Below are positions 26,145-34,157 of a stretch of 64,000 nt of DNA, piece by piece. The position numbers were made by a program, and so were the translations under genes. The DNA lies in the NCBI GenBank assembly GCA_036560705.1, contig DATBQR010000016.1, positions 43,267 to 107,266 on the forward strand. The letters are read 5' to 3'. The notes under the pieces were generated by a model. That model saw only the letters and a program-made list of their open reading frames with translations. It searched no databases and was not told where the DNA came from. The stretch is from RBG-16-66-20 sp036560705. Lineage in GTDB: Bacteria; Pseudomonadota; Gammaproteobacteria; Burkholderiales; SG8-39. The stretch's first letter is position 1. Each line of letters begins with the position of its first letter.

Positions 26145-27152
26145 ATGAAACGACTGTCCGCAGCCTTGATCGCCGCCGCCCTGCTCTGCTCGGGCAATGC
26201 CTGGTCCCAGTCGACCCTGGAGGCGGTCACCAAGAAGGGCTTCGTCCAGTGCGGCGTGAACGTCGGCCTCGCCGGCTTCTCGCAGCCGGACTCGAAGGGA
26301 ATCTGGAGAGGCATCGACGTGGACGTGTGCCGCGCCGTCGCCGCCGCCGTGTTCGGCGACGCCGCGAAGGTGCGCTACACGCCGCTCACCGCGCAGCAGC
26401 GCTTCACCGCGGTGCAGTCGGGCGAAGTCGACGTGCTCTCGCGCAACACCACCTGGACGATCACGCGCGATACCAGCCTGGGCCTCAATTTCGTCGGCGT
26501 GAATTACTACGACGGCCAGGGCTTCATGGTGCCGAAGAAACGCAAGGTGAAAAGCGCGAAGCAGCTGGACGGCGCCACCATATGCGTGCAGGCGGGCACC
26601 ACCACCGAGCTCAATCTGTCGGACTACTTCCGCGCCAACAAGATGAAGTTCAAGCCGGTGGTGATCGAGAAGCTCGAGGAAGTGCTGAACGCCTACTTCT
26701 CGGGGCGCTGCGACGCCTACACCACCGACATTTCCGGGCTGGTGGCGGTGCGCGCCTCGCGCGCGCCCAGGCCCGACGACCACCTGATCCTGCCGGAAGT
26801 GATTTCCAAGGAGCCGCTGGGGCCGGCCGTGCGGCACGGCGACGACCGCTGGTTCGACATCGTGAAATGGTCGCTGTTCGCCATGATCGAGGCGGAGGAA
26901 CTCGGGCTGACCTCGAAGAACATCGAGCAGCAGGCGGGCAACCCGAGCCCGTCGATCCAGCGTTTCGTCGGCGCGACCGGCGATATCGGCAAGATGATGG
27001 GCCTCGACAACCGCTGGGCGGTCAACATCGTGAAGCAGGTCGGCAACTACGGCGAATCCTTCGACGCGAACCTGAAGCCGCTCGGCTTCGAGCGGGGCCT
27101 GAACAAACTCTGGACGCAGGGCGGGCTGATGTACGCGCCGCCGATCCGATGA
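26145..27152 (+). CDS. aapJ: General L-amino-acid ABC transporter, periplasmic binding protein
   Basis: This 335-residue protein has a cleavable signal peptide (residues 1-22, ending at AWSQ) and a type-2 periplasmic-binding fold. It is close to AapJ/BztA: CGVNVGLAGFSQPDSKG, GIDVDVCRAVAAAVFGD, LSRNTTWTITRDTSLGLNFVGVNYYDGQGFMV, and two cysteines spaced to form a disulfide (ICVQAG and GRCDAY). It delivers amino acids to the AapQM permeases encoded next. It starts 2 bp after the small membrane-protein gene. Confidence 0.93.
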   Translation: MKRLSAALIAAALLCSGNAWSQSTLEAVTKKGFVQCGVNVGLAGFSQPDSKGIWRGIDVDVCRAVAAAVFGDAAKVRYTPLTAQQRFTAVQSGEVDVLSRNTTWTITRDTSLGLNFVGVNYYDGQGFMVPKKRKVKSAKQLDGATICVQAGTTTELNLSDYFRANKMKFKPVVIEKLEEVLNAYFSGRCDAYTTDISGLVAVRASRAPRPDDHLILPEVISKEPLGPAVRHGDDRWFDIVKWSLFAMIEAEELGLTSKNIEQQAGNPSPSIQRFVGATGDIGKMMGLDNRWAVNIVKQVGNYGESFDANLKPLGFERGLNKLWTQGGLMYAPPIR

Positions 27153-27205
27153 TTGGCCGGCGCCCCTTCCGGTACGCGCCGCCCGCCAGGTAGTCCGCGG
27201 CCCGC

Positions 27206-28156
27206 TTGTCGCGCACCCGGTCAGCGCTGGTGCAGGGCGCGCTGGTGGCGGCCCTGGCGTTCGCGCTCGGGTATCTCTACTGCAACGCGGTGCAGAATCT
27301 CGAGGCGCGCAGGATCGCCAGCGGCTTCGCCTTCCTCTGGCGCGAAGCCGGATTCGAGATCAGCGAGACGACCTTCCACGCCTTCAGTGCGGCCGACAGC
27401 TACCTGCACGCCCTGGCGGCCGGCCTGGCCAACACCTTCCGCGTGGCCGTTTCCGGCATCGTCTTCGCCACCGTCCTCGGCACGCTGCTCGGGCTGGCGC
27501 GGCTCTCGCCGAACTGGTTGCTGGCCAGGCTCGCCGCCGCCTACGTCGAACTGGTGCGCAACGTGCCGCTTCTGGTGCAGCTGTTCTTTTGGTACACGGT
27601 GATCTCCGACAGTCTGCCCGCGCCGGCGGCGGCGTTGCAGCCGCTGCCGGACGTATTTCTTTCGAACCGCGGGATATTTTTCCCGTTGCCGGGCGACGCT
27701 CCGGTCCTGGCGGGCTTCAACTTCACCGGCGGCGCCTCCCTGACGCCGGAGTTCGCCGCACTGCTGATCGGGCTGGTGACTTACACGGCGGCCTTCATCG
27801 CCGAAATCGTGCGCGCCGGAATCCTCTCGGTGCCGCGCGGCCAGGTCGAGGCCGCTCGCTCTCTCGGCCTGGGCGAACGAGGCACGCTGCGTTTCGTCGT
27901 CCTGCCGCTGGCCCTGCGCCTGATCGTGCCGCCGATGACCAGCCAGTACCTGAACCTCGCCAAGAACAGTTCGCTCGCGGTGGCGATCGGCTATCCGGAC
28001 CTGGTGTCGATCGCCAACACCACCATGAACCAGACCGGCCAGTCGATCGAGGGAATCGCCGTCATCATGGGCGTGTTTCTCACCATCAGCCTGTCGATCT
28101 CGGCGCTGATGAACGGGTACAACCGGCGCGTGGCGCTCAAGGGGATGGCGCGGTGA
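27206..28156 (+). CDS. aapQ: General L-amino-acid ABC transporter permease
   Basis: AapQ is one of two membrane subunits of the polar amino-acid importer. The 316-residue protein has about six helices, a large periplasmic loop (around 125-170) typical of AapQ/BztB, and the EAA loop SLGLGERGTLRFVVLPLALRLIVPPMTSQYLNL. An in-frame stop at 27191 limits the start; I took the first usable codon, TTG at 27206, with a GTG at 27230 as alternative. Its TGA overlaps the GTG of aapM by 3 bp. Confidence 0.9.
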   Translation: MSRTRSALVQGALVAALAFALGYLYCNAVQNLEARRIASGFAFLWREAGFEISETTFHAFSAADSYLHALAAGLANTFRVAVSGIVFATVLGTLLGLARLSPNWLLARLAAAYVELVRNVPLLVQLFFWYTVISDSLPAPAAALQPLPDVFLSNRGIFFPLPGDAPVLAGFNFTGGASLTPEFAALLIGLVTYTAAFIAEIVRAGILSVPRGQVEAARSLGLGERGTLRFVVLPLALRLIVPPMTSQYLNLAKNSSLAVAIGYPDLVSIANTTMNQTGQSIEGIAVIMGVFLTISLSISALMNGYNRRVALKGMAR

Positions 28157-29208
28157 AGTGGCTGCGCGCAAACCTGTTTTCGAGCTGGCCGAGCGCGCTT
28201 GCCACGCTGGCGATCCTCGGGCTCGCCGGGCGGCTGCTGCCGCCGTTTCTCGACTGGGCGGTCGTCGACGCGGTCTGGCGGGCGGCCGATCCGCGCGCCT
28301 GCCGCGAGGCGCACGGCGCCTGCTGGGCGTTCATCGCCGAGAAGCACCGCTTCATCCTGTTCGGCACCTACCCGTTCGAGCAGCAGTGGCGCCCCGCGCT
28401 GGCGACGGCGCTCCTGATCCTGCTGTGGGTTTTTTCGTCCCTGAAAAAATCCTGGAACTGGCGGCTGCCGGCGGTCTGGGCGGCCGGCCTGGCCGCCATC
28501 GGCGTGCTGATGTGGGGCGGCGTCCTCGGCCTGCCCTACGTCGAGAACGAGCGCTGGGGCGGGCTGATCCTGACCCTGATTCTCGCCACTTTCGGCATCG
28601 CCACGGCATTCCCGCTCTCTATCCTGCTCGCCCTTGGCCGGCGTTCGGCGATGCCGGCGGTGCGCTGGATCTCCGTCGCCTACATCGAGCTGATCCGCGG
28701 CGTGCCGCTGATCAGCCTGCTGTTCATGGCCTCGGTGATGCTGCCGCTGTTCCTGCCCTCGGGCGTGACCATGGACAAGCTGCTGCGCGCGCAGGTCGCG
28801 ATGATCCTGTTCGCCGCCGCCTACCTGGCCGAAGTCGTGCGCGGCGGGCTGCAGTCGGTCGCGCGCCACCAGGAGGAAACCGCCGACGCGCTCGGCCTTT
28901 CCTGGTGGAACAGGATGCGGCTGGTCATCCTGCCGCAGGCGCTGCGCGCGGCGATCCCGCCGCTGGTGAACACCTTCATCGGTTTCTTCAAGGACACTTC
29001 GCTGGTGGTGATCATCGGCCTGTTCGATCTCCTCAGCACCGTCAAGGTCTCCCTGCAGGATCCGGCCTGGTCGGGCTACGGCGTCGAGGCCTATCTGTTC
29101 GTTTCTGCGGTCTATTTCGTTTTCTGCAATGCAATGTCGCGCTACAGCCGGGGCCTCGAGCGTGGCCCCGCGCATGGCGCGCAGCCGCGCCTCCTCGGGG
29201 AGTCGTGA
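28153..29208 (+). CDS. aapM: General L-amino-acid ABC transporter permease
   Basis: AapM is the partner permease of AapQ. The 351-residue protein has an extended N-terminal part with early helices (about 12-32 and 78-130), a core of further helices, and the EAA loop ALGLSWWNRMRLVILPQALRAAIPPLVNTFIGFF. The GTG start overlaps the aapQ stop. The usual next gene, the ATPase aapP, is missing: a PuuD-like membrane protein follows instead, so the importer must borrow an ATPase from elsewhere in the genome. Confidence 0.92.
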   Translation: MKWLRANLFSSWPSALATLAILGLAGRLLPPFLDWAVVDAVWRAADPRACREAHGACWAFIAEKHRFILFGTYPFEQQWRPALATALLILLWVFSSLKKSWNWRLPAVWAAGLAAIGVLMWGGVLGLPYVENERWGGLILTLILATFGIATAFPLSILLALGRRSAMPAVRWISVAYIELIRGVPLISLLFMASVMLPLFLPSGVTMDKLLRAQVAMILFAAAYLAEVVRGGLQSVARHQEETADALGLSWWNRMRLVILPQALRAAIPPLVNTFIGFFKDTSLVVIIGLFDLLSTVKVSLQDPAWSGYGVEAYLFVSAVYFVFCNAMSRYSRGLERGPAHGAQPRLLGES

Positions 29209-29251
29209 TAAACTTTTTGCGCACCCCCTAGAACACGAACAGGAGACAACC

Positions 29252-29836
29252 ATGGGCGCAATCTTCCAATCGCTGGGCCGCACCATCACCGCGGGCGTCG
29301 TCATCCTGCTGGTCATGATGGGCGTCGCCGGAACCTTCGGCATGATGAACTCCCACGGCTACTGGATGTTCTTCATGCGCTATCTCCACATCGCTTCGGG
29401 CGTGATGTGGATCGGCCTCCTCTGGTATTTCAATTTCGTGCAGACCCCGTCGATGCCGAAGATCCCGGACGAGCAGAAGCCCGCGATCAGCAAGGTAATC
29501 TCGCCGGCCGCGCTGTTCTGGTTCCGCTGGTCCGCGCTCTCCACGGTCGTCACCGGCCTGCTGCTGGCGGAGATGCTGGGCTTCATCGTCCAGGCGCTGA
29601 CGCTGCAACCCGGCGCGCGCGCCATCGGCACCGGCATGTGGCTCGCGCTGGTGATGGCGTTCAACGTCTGGTTCATCATCTGGCCGAACCAGAAGAAGGT
29701 GCTCGGCATCGTCCAGGTCGAGGCCGCCGAAAAAGCCGCCGCAGCGAAAATGGCGGGCATGGCTTCCCGCATCAACACCATGCTGTCGATCCCGATGCTC
29801 TACTGCATGGCCGCGCAGTCGCACGGCGGCTTCTAG
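29252..29836 (+). CDS. PuuD-like (urate hydroxylase membrane domain) protein
   Basis: This 194-residue membrane protein has about four helices and the conserved segments FMRYLHIASGVMWIGLLWYFNFVQTPSMPKI and NVWFIIWPNQKKVLGIVQ. These match the N-terminal membrane domain annotated in urate hydroxylase PuuD. The cytochrome c domain found in full PuuD is absent, so a urate oxidising role is doubtful. AGGAGA precedes the ATG at good spacing. Conserved histidines (HGYWMFFMRYLHIA) could bind haem (inference). It ends at a strong bidirectional terminator. Confidence 0.8.
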   Translation: MGAIFQSLGRTITAGVVILLVMMGVAGTFGMMNSHGYWMFFMRYLHIASGVMWIGLLWYFNFVQTPSMPKIPDEQKPAISKVISPAALFWFRWSALSTVVTGLLLAEMLGFIVQALTLQPGARAIGTGMWLALVMAFNVWFIIWPNQKKVLGIVQVEAAEKAAAAKMAGMASRINTMLSIPMLYCMAAQSHGGF

Positions 29837-29855
29837 GCCGGGGCTCTTCCGCTTC

Positions 29856-29890
29856 AAAAGAAAACGCGGCCTCGGCCGCGTTTTCTTTTT
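29856..29890. terminator. Bidirectional intrinsic terminator
   Basis: A long inverted repeat (arm AAAAGAAAACGCGGC, with its complement ending in GTTTTCTTTT) has A- and T-rich flanks on both sides. It lies between the convergent PuuD-like and TonB-receptor genes and should stop both transcripts. Confidence 0.85.
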
Positions 29891-29897
29891 CCAGGAC

Positions 29898-32042
29898 TCA
29901 GAACTGGAGTTTCAGCGCGACGCGAACCTGGCGCGGCTCGCCCGGATGGACGGTCACGCCGCTCGGCACGGCGGGACTGGTGGGCGACAGCTGGAAATCC
30001 TGGCCATAGGCAATGTCGTAGTACTGGCGGTTGAAAAGATTGAGCACGTCCAGCGCGACCGCCGCACCCGGGGTGAACTGGCGCTGCACGCGCAGGTTGG
30101 TGACGATCGCCGAGGGCGCCCGCAGCGAGCCGTCCTGGGTGAGCGGATAGGGTCCGATGTAGCGCGTCGAAATGCCGCCCGACCAGGGCCCCAGATTCTG
30201 CACGCTGACGCCGAACCGGCCGACCTTGCTCACGGCGTTCGGGATCAGGTCGCCGGCCTCGCCGTTGTCGTTCGGGGTTGCGTAGCGGGCGTGGATCCAT
30301 GCCAGATCGGCGTCGAAGTTCAGCCAGCGGTTCGGCGTCCAGTGATTGTTCCACTCGACGCCGTAGCGCCTGCTGGCGCCGTTCGCGGAAGTATTGCCGA
30401 TGCTCGAATCCGCGCTGAAAACGAGCTCGCCGTCGCTGTACAGGCTCCACAGGGCGAGCGAGGACTGCAACCCCGGGATGACCTCGGTCCGCACGCCGAT
30501 CTCCTTGCCTAGGCTGCCGACGAGAGCCGGCACCGCGGACGGCGGCGGCAGCCCCGTCGACGCGTCCACCTTCTCGGTCACGCCCCGGGCATCGTTGCTG
30601 TGGAAGCCCCTGCCGGTATTGATGAAGAATTCGGTCCTGGCCCAGGGGCCGAAGATCAGGGAGAGTTTGGGAGAGAGCTTCGAAGCGGTCGCGCTGCCGC
30701 TGTTCTGCGGGATCGTCAGCGCGTTGACGTTCATGTTGATCCTGTCGCCGCGCAGCCCGGCCACGCTGCGCAGCCAGCGGGCCCAACTGGTCGTGTTCTG
30801 CACGTAGACCCCGGCTTCGCTCTGGCCGATCCTGTTGTCGCTGACCGTCTGAAAGATGGAGCGGGCCTGCGTGTTGAAAAGGCCCGCGCGGACGTGGTCG
30901 TAGCGCAGTTGAAACCCGGCTTCGGTGACCGAGTCGCGGCCGTACAGGCTGTGTGTCCATCCCTTGACTGCCTGCCCGCCGAACACGTCGCGCTGCTCGG
31001 ACTGCTCGAATTGGTCCCCGGTGGCCGGACGAAACTCGAAGAAGGTGAAATTCGACCATAGCTGCAGGCGGTAGCGCTGCGCGTAGGCGGAGAGCCGCGA
31101 ATACCCGGCGCTGTCGCTCTGGCGCCACTCCCCCGAGAGGATCAGCCGCTCCGAGTTGCCGCCGTCGCTCGGATCGACGGCCGAGAAGCGCCCCAGCTGG
31201 CCCGAGTCGATCAATGACAGCGGCACCTGATCGGTGGAATTCCAGCGCGCGTTGTAGTAAATCCCGTCGATCGACCAGCCCTGCGCACGGGTGCCGTCGC
31301 TCAGGCGCAGCAGGCCATTGATCTTCCGCAGGCCCTCGGGAGTGGTCCATGGACCGTCGTTTCCCAGCAGTTCCACCGCGCCGAGGAGAACGGGGGAGCC
31401 GCCGTCCGGAGCAGGACTTCCGCCAGCGTTTGCGCTGGAACCCAGGCGCCCGAGCGGGGTGGACCCCGCGAACAGCGCGCGCCGGTAACCGAACCCACCC
31501 GCGGTCAGGTCCGCGATGCCTCGATCGAGGCTGCTGCGGTACTGGACGTCCGCCGATCCCGCCGAGGAAAAATCGCCGTCCTGCGCGAAGTAGGGCCCCT
31601 TGCGATAGTCGATGTGCTGCACGAGTTCCGGGATCAGGTAATTCACGTCGGAATAGCCCTGGCCGTGGGCGTTGCTCGGCATGTTCACCGGAACGCCGTC
31701 GATCCTGGTGGCGAAATCGGTGCCGTGGTCCAGGTTGTAGCCACGCAGGAAATACTGGTTGGCCTTGCCGTCGCCCGAATGCTGGGTGACCACCATGCCG
31801 GGGATGAATTCGAGCACCTCTCCGGGGCGCAGCAACGGCTGATCCACGATCAGCTTCGAGTTGACGGTACCCTGACTCGCGGCGTCGGAGGTGCCGATCC
31901 CGTTGTTATAGTGGCCGGTGACGACGACGGAATCCAGCGTCGGTTCCGCACCCGCCTGTTGCGATTGCGCCGGCATGGCGGCCGCGCAAAGGGCGGCGAA
32001 CACGGCCAGTGCCTTGATTCGACGGTTCCCGAGTGCGGGCAC
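29898..32042 (-). CDS. TonB-dependent outer-membrane receptor, candidate nickel/metal-chelate uptake
   Basis: This 714-residue outer-membrane receptor has a signal peptide (about residues 1-27, ending AQSQQA), a TonB-box-like stretch (DSVVVTGHY), a plug domain (LLRPGEVLEFIPGMVVTQHSG, QYFLRGYNLDHGTDFA, IDGVPVNMPSNAHGQGYSD) and a C-terminal beta barrel ending in KLQF, as porins and receptors do. It starts with GTG and is divergent from nikR with 99 bp between. A NikR-type operator lies in that gap, so repression by nickel-NikR is likely and a nickel chelate is a plausible ligand (inference). Sequence alone does not exclude another metal complex. Confidence 0.92.
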   Translation of the reverse strand: MPALGNRRIKALAVFAALCAAAMPAQSQQAGAEPTLDSVVVTGHYNNGIGTSDAASQGTVNSKLIVDQPLLRPGEVLEFIPGMVVTQHSGDGKANQYFLRGYNLDHGTDFATRIDGVPVNMPSNAHGQGYSDVNYLIPELVQHIDYRKGPYFAQDGDFSSAGSADVQYRSSLDRGIADLTAGGFGYRRALFAGSTPLGRLGSSANAGGSPAPDGGSPVLLGAVELLGNDGPWTTPEGLRKINGLLRLSDGTRAQGWSIDGIYYNARWNSTDQVPLSLIDSGQLGRFSAVDPSDGGNSERLILSGEWRQSDSAGYSRLSAYAQRYRLQLWSNFTFFEFRPATGDQFEQSEQRDVFGGQAVKGWTHSLYGRDSVTEAGFQLRYDHVRAGLFNTQARSIFQTVSDNRIGQSEAGVYVQNTTSWARWLRSVAGLRGDRINMNVNALTIPQNSGSATASKLSPKLSLIFGPWARTEFFINTGRGFHSNDARGVTEKVDASTGLPPPSAVPALVGSLGKEIGVRTEVIPGLQSSLALWSLYSDGELVFSADSSIGNTSANGASRRYGVEWNNHWTPNRWLNFDADLAWIHARYATPNDNGEAGDLIPNAVSKVGRFGVSVQNLGPWSGGISTRYIGPYPLTQDGSLRAPSAIVTNLRVQRQFTPGAAVALDVLNLFNRQYYDIAYGQDFQLSPTSPAVPSGVTVHPGEPRQVRVALKLQF

Positions 32043-32085
32043 TATGATCGGCGTTTCCAGGTTCGGTTTTCCGGTCTTTTTGTTT

Positions 32086-32113
32086 GTAAGCTAATTTTAA
32101 GCAAACGTCATAC
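32086..32113. promoter_or_regulatory. Candidate NikR operator
   Basis: The site reads GTAAGC-N16-TCATAC. The E. coli NikR operator is GTATGA-N16-TCATAC, so 10 of 12 half-site bases match at the exact spacing. It is placed between the divergent receptor (start 32042) and nikR (start 32142), where it could control both directions. Confidence 0.65.
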
Positions 32114-32141
32114 AAAAGCCAAAACGGCCCAAGGAGCGGCG

Positions 32142-32561
32142 ATGCAGCGCGTGACGATCACTCTCGACGACGGCCTGATGAAGGATCTCGACCGCTGCGT
32201 GGCCACGCGCGGCTACCAGAACCGCTCGGAGGCGGTGCGCGACCTGGTGCGCGCCGGACTGCGGCAGACGATGCCGGAAAAGGCCGGCAAGGACGATTGC
32301 GTCGCGGCGCTCGTCTACGTTTACGACCACCACGTCAGGGAGCTCGCAAAGCGGCTGACGCAGGCGTTCCACAGCCACCACGTCCTGTCGCTCGCCTCGC
32401 TGCACGTGCATCTCGACGAGGAAAACTGCATGGAGGTGTCGGTGCTGAAAGGCCCCGGCGAGGACGTGCGCCACTTTGCCGAGCACATCATCGCCGAGCG
32501 GGGCGTGCGGCACGGCCGCATCTTCACGGTGCCGGCGCCGCATCCGCACAAGCACCGCTGA
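32142..32561 (+). CDS. nikR: Nickel-responsive transcriptional regulator NikR
   Basis: This 139-residue protein has an N-terminal ribbon-helix-helix DNA-binding domain (MQRVTITLDDGLMKDLDRCV...NRSEAVRDLVRAGL) and a C-terminal ACT-like metal domain. The high-affinity nickel ligands of E. coli NikR (H76, H87, H89, C95) are matched here at H77, H88, H90 and C96. It would tetramerise and repress nickel uptake genes when nickel is plentiful. AAGGAG precedes the ATG. A His-containing tail (PHPHKHR) is extra. The EamA gene starts 5 bp after its stop, which suggests a nikR-eamA operon. Confidence 0.95.
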   Translation: MQRVTITLDDGLMKDLDRCVATRGYQNRSEAVRDLVRAGLRQTMPEKAGKDDCVAALVYVYDHHVRELAKRLTQAFHSHHVLSLASLHVHLDEENCMEVSVLKGPGEDVRHFAEHIIAERGVRHGRIFTVPAPHPHKHR

Positions 32562-32566
32562 CGAAC

Positions 32567-33610
32567 TTGCGCTCCATCGCGTACGCGCTGGCGGCGGCGG
32601 CGCTGTTCGGCGCCAGCACCCCGGCGGCGAAGCTCCTCGCCGGGGAAATGCCGGCGTTCCTGCTCGCCGGGCTTCTCTACGCGGGCAGCGGAATCGGCCT
32701 GTCGCTGTGGATCGCGCTGCGCGCCGCCGCGCGTCCGCAGCCGGATTCGCCCGCCCTCGCCCGCGCGGATATTCCCTGGCTCGCCGGCGCGGTCGTCGCG
32801 GGAGGCGTCGCGGGCCCGGTGCTGCTGATGCTCGGGCTCGCCACGGCCGCGGCCTCCGCCGCTTCGCTGCTGCTGAACCTCGAAGGCGTGTTCACGGCGC
32901 TGATCGCCTGGTTCGTGTTCAGGGAGAATTTCGATCGCCGCATCGCGCTCGGCATGGCGCTGATCGTCGCCGCGGGGGGGCTCGCCTCGCTCGAACCCGG
33001 TTCGCTGGACCGCATCAGCAGCGGCGCGCTGTTTGTCGCTGCCGCCTGCCTCGCCTGGGCGATCGACAACAACCTCACGCGCAGGGTGTCCGCCGGCGAT
33101 CCAGTGACGATCGCCGCGATCAAGGGCGCCGCCGCCGGCGCCGTGAACATCTCCATTGCCCTGGCCATGGGGAGCGCCTGGCCGCCGCTGTCGCAGGTCG
33201 CCGCCGCCGCGCTGGTCGGACTGTTCGGCTACGGTGTCAGCCTCGCGCTATTCGTAGTGGCGCTGCGCGAGCTGGGCGCCGCGCGGACCGGGGCCTATTT
33301 TTCGGTCGCGCCGTTCGCCGGTATCGCGCTGGCGCTCGCGGCGCTGGGCGAACACCCTGAGGCGTTATTCTGGCTGGCGCTGCCGCTCGCGGCCGCGGGC
33401 GTCTGGCTGCATGTCAGCGAGCGCCATGCCCACGAGCATCTGCACGAGCCGCTGGAGCACGCGCACGGCCACTCGCACGACGAGCACCATCGCCATGCGC
33501 ACGGCTTCGACTGGGACGGGTCGGAACCTCACGCGCATGCGCACCGGCACGAGCGCATGCTGCACAGTCATCCGCACTACCCGGACATCCACCACCGCCA
33601 CAATCATTGA
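32567..33610 (+). CDS. EamA/DMT-family permease with histidine-rich C-terminal tail
   Basis: This 347-residue protein has ten predicted helices in two EamA repeats (LAAAALFGASTPAAKLLAG at the start; LLLNLEGVFTALIAWFVFREN; AYFSVAPFAGIALALAALGE). A cytoplasmic or periplasmic tail of 66 residues holds 24 histidines, with several HxH runs. The only sensible start is TTG at 32567, which gives a standard DMT N-terminus. The tail looks like a metal-binding domain as in nickel or zinc transporters and chaperones. With nikR 5 bp upstream and a receptor divergent, I infer transport of Ni2+ (import across the inner membrane or export). The EamA family itself mostly carries metabolites, so this would be an unusual substrate. 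Confidence 0.85.
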   Translation: MRSIAYALAAAALFGASTPAAKLLAGEMPAFLLAGLLYAGSGIGLSLWIALRAAARPQPDSPALARADIPWLAGAVVAGGVAGPVLLMLGLATAAASAASLLLNLEGVFTALIAWFVFRENFDRRIALGMALIVAAGGLASLEPGSLDRISSGALFVAAACLAWAIDNNLTRRVSAGDPVTIAAIKGAAAGAVNISIALAMGSAWPPLSQVAAAALVGLFGYGVSLALFVVALRELGAARTGAYFSVAPFAGIALALAALGEHPEALFWLALPLAAAGVWLHVSERHAHEHLHEPLEHAHGHSHDEHHRHAHGFDWDGSEPHAHAHRHERMLHSHPHYPDIHHRHNH

Positions 33611-33674
33611 AAACAGGGCCCCTGCCCCGTTTTGACTAGAATTGAAAACAGGGCCCCTGCCCCGTTTTGACTAG
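33606..33674. repeat. Tandem 35-bp repeat forming two terminator-like hairpins
   Basis: Two 34-bp copies (33606-33639 and 33641-33674) are identical and spaced with a period of 35. Each contains AAAAC-A-GGG / CCC-C-GTTTT, a hairpin with a single mismatch around a CCCCTG loop and T-rich ends on both strands. The first copy contains the EamA stop and the second contains the stop of the convergent DUF192 gene, so the pair probably acts as a doubled bidirectional terminator. Confidence 0.75.
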
Positions 33675-34099
33675 CGGGGCGCGAGCTTCTCCAGGCCGCG
33701 GAACCTGGCGCCGGCCTTGATGCCGCGCTGCGCGAACCAGCCCTTGTTCATCTCCAGGGCGTAGCGCGCCGGGCGCGCCGCGCAATGCGTCTGCTCGCTT
33801 TGCGGCTGCATGTCGGCGATGTTGATGATTTCGCCGGCCTCGTCGATGAAGGCGACGGACAACGCGATCAGGGTATTTTTCATCCACATGCAATGGGCCG
33901 CATTTTCGTCGAACACGAACACCATGCCCGCGCCCTGGGGCATCGACTTGCGGTACATCAGGCCTTCCATGCGGGTGCCCATGCTGTCGGCGACTTCGGC
34001 GTGGATGCGGTGCATGCCGACCGCGAGGTCCACGGCCGGCAACTCTGCACGGGCCGTCGCCGCGAACCACAGCACCACCAGGCAGAGGATTTTCTTCAT
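33671..34099 (-). CDS. Exported DUF192 protein
   Basis: This 142-residue protein has a signal peptide (MKKILCLVVLWFAATARA) and a DUF192 domain with the family segments MEGLMYRKSMPQGAGMVFVFDE, CMWMKNTLIALSVAFIDEAGEI and ALEMNKGWFAQRGIKAG. The family is small, periplasmic or extracytoplasmic, and of unknown biochemical role. The start at 34099 is supported by the signal peptide; upstream frame is antisense to a terminator. Its stop lies inside the second copy of the tandem repeat. Confidence 0.88.
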   Translation of the reverse strand: MKKILCLVVLWFAATARAELPAVDLAVGMHRIHAEVADSMGTRMEGLMYRKSMPQGAGMVFVFDENAAHCMWMKNTLIALSVAFIDEAGEIINIADMQPQSEQTHCAARPARYALEMNKGWFAQRGIKAGARFRGLEKLAPR

Positions 34100-34112
34100 G
34101 GCTGCAGAAAAG

Positions 34113-34142
34113 AAAAAGGCAGGGACAAGCCCTGCCTTTTTT
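34113..34142. terminator. Intrinsic terminator downstream of the small Lys/Met-repeat gene
   Basis: The hairpin AAAAAGGCAGGG / CCCTGCCTTTTTT has a 5-base loop and T-runs on both strands. On the minus strand it ends the transcript of the 64-residue secreted protein and separates it from the DUF192 gene. Confidence 0.8.
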
Positions 34143-34157
34143 CCGTAGGGCGAAGGA

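Noticed and set aside
31614..32141. Upstream extension of the nikR frame
   Set aside because: It is antisense to the receptor gene's 5' part, and the RHH domain begins at the ATG at 32142 with a good ribosome site.
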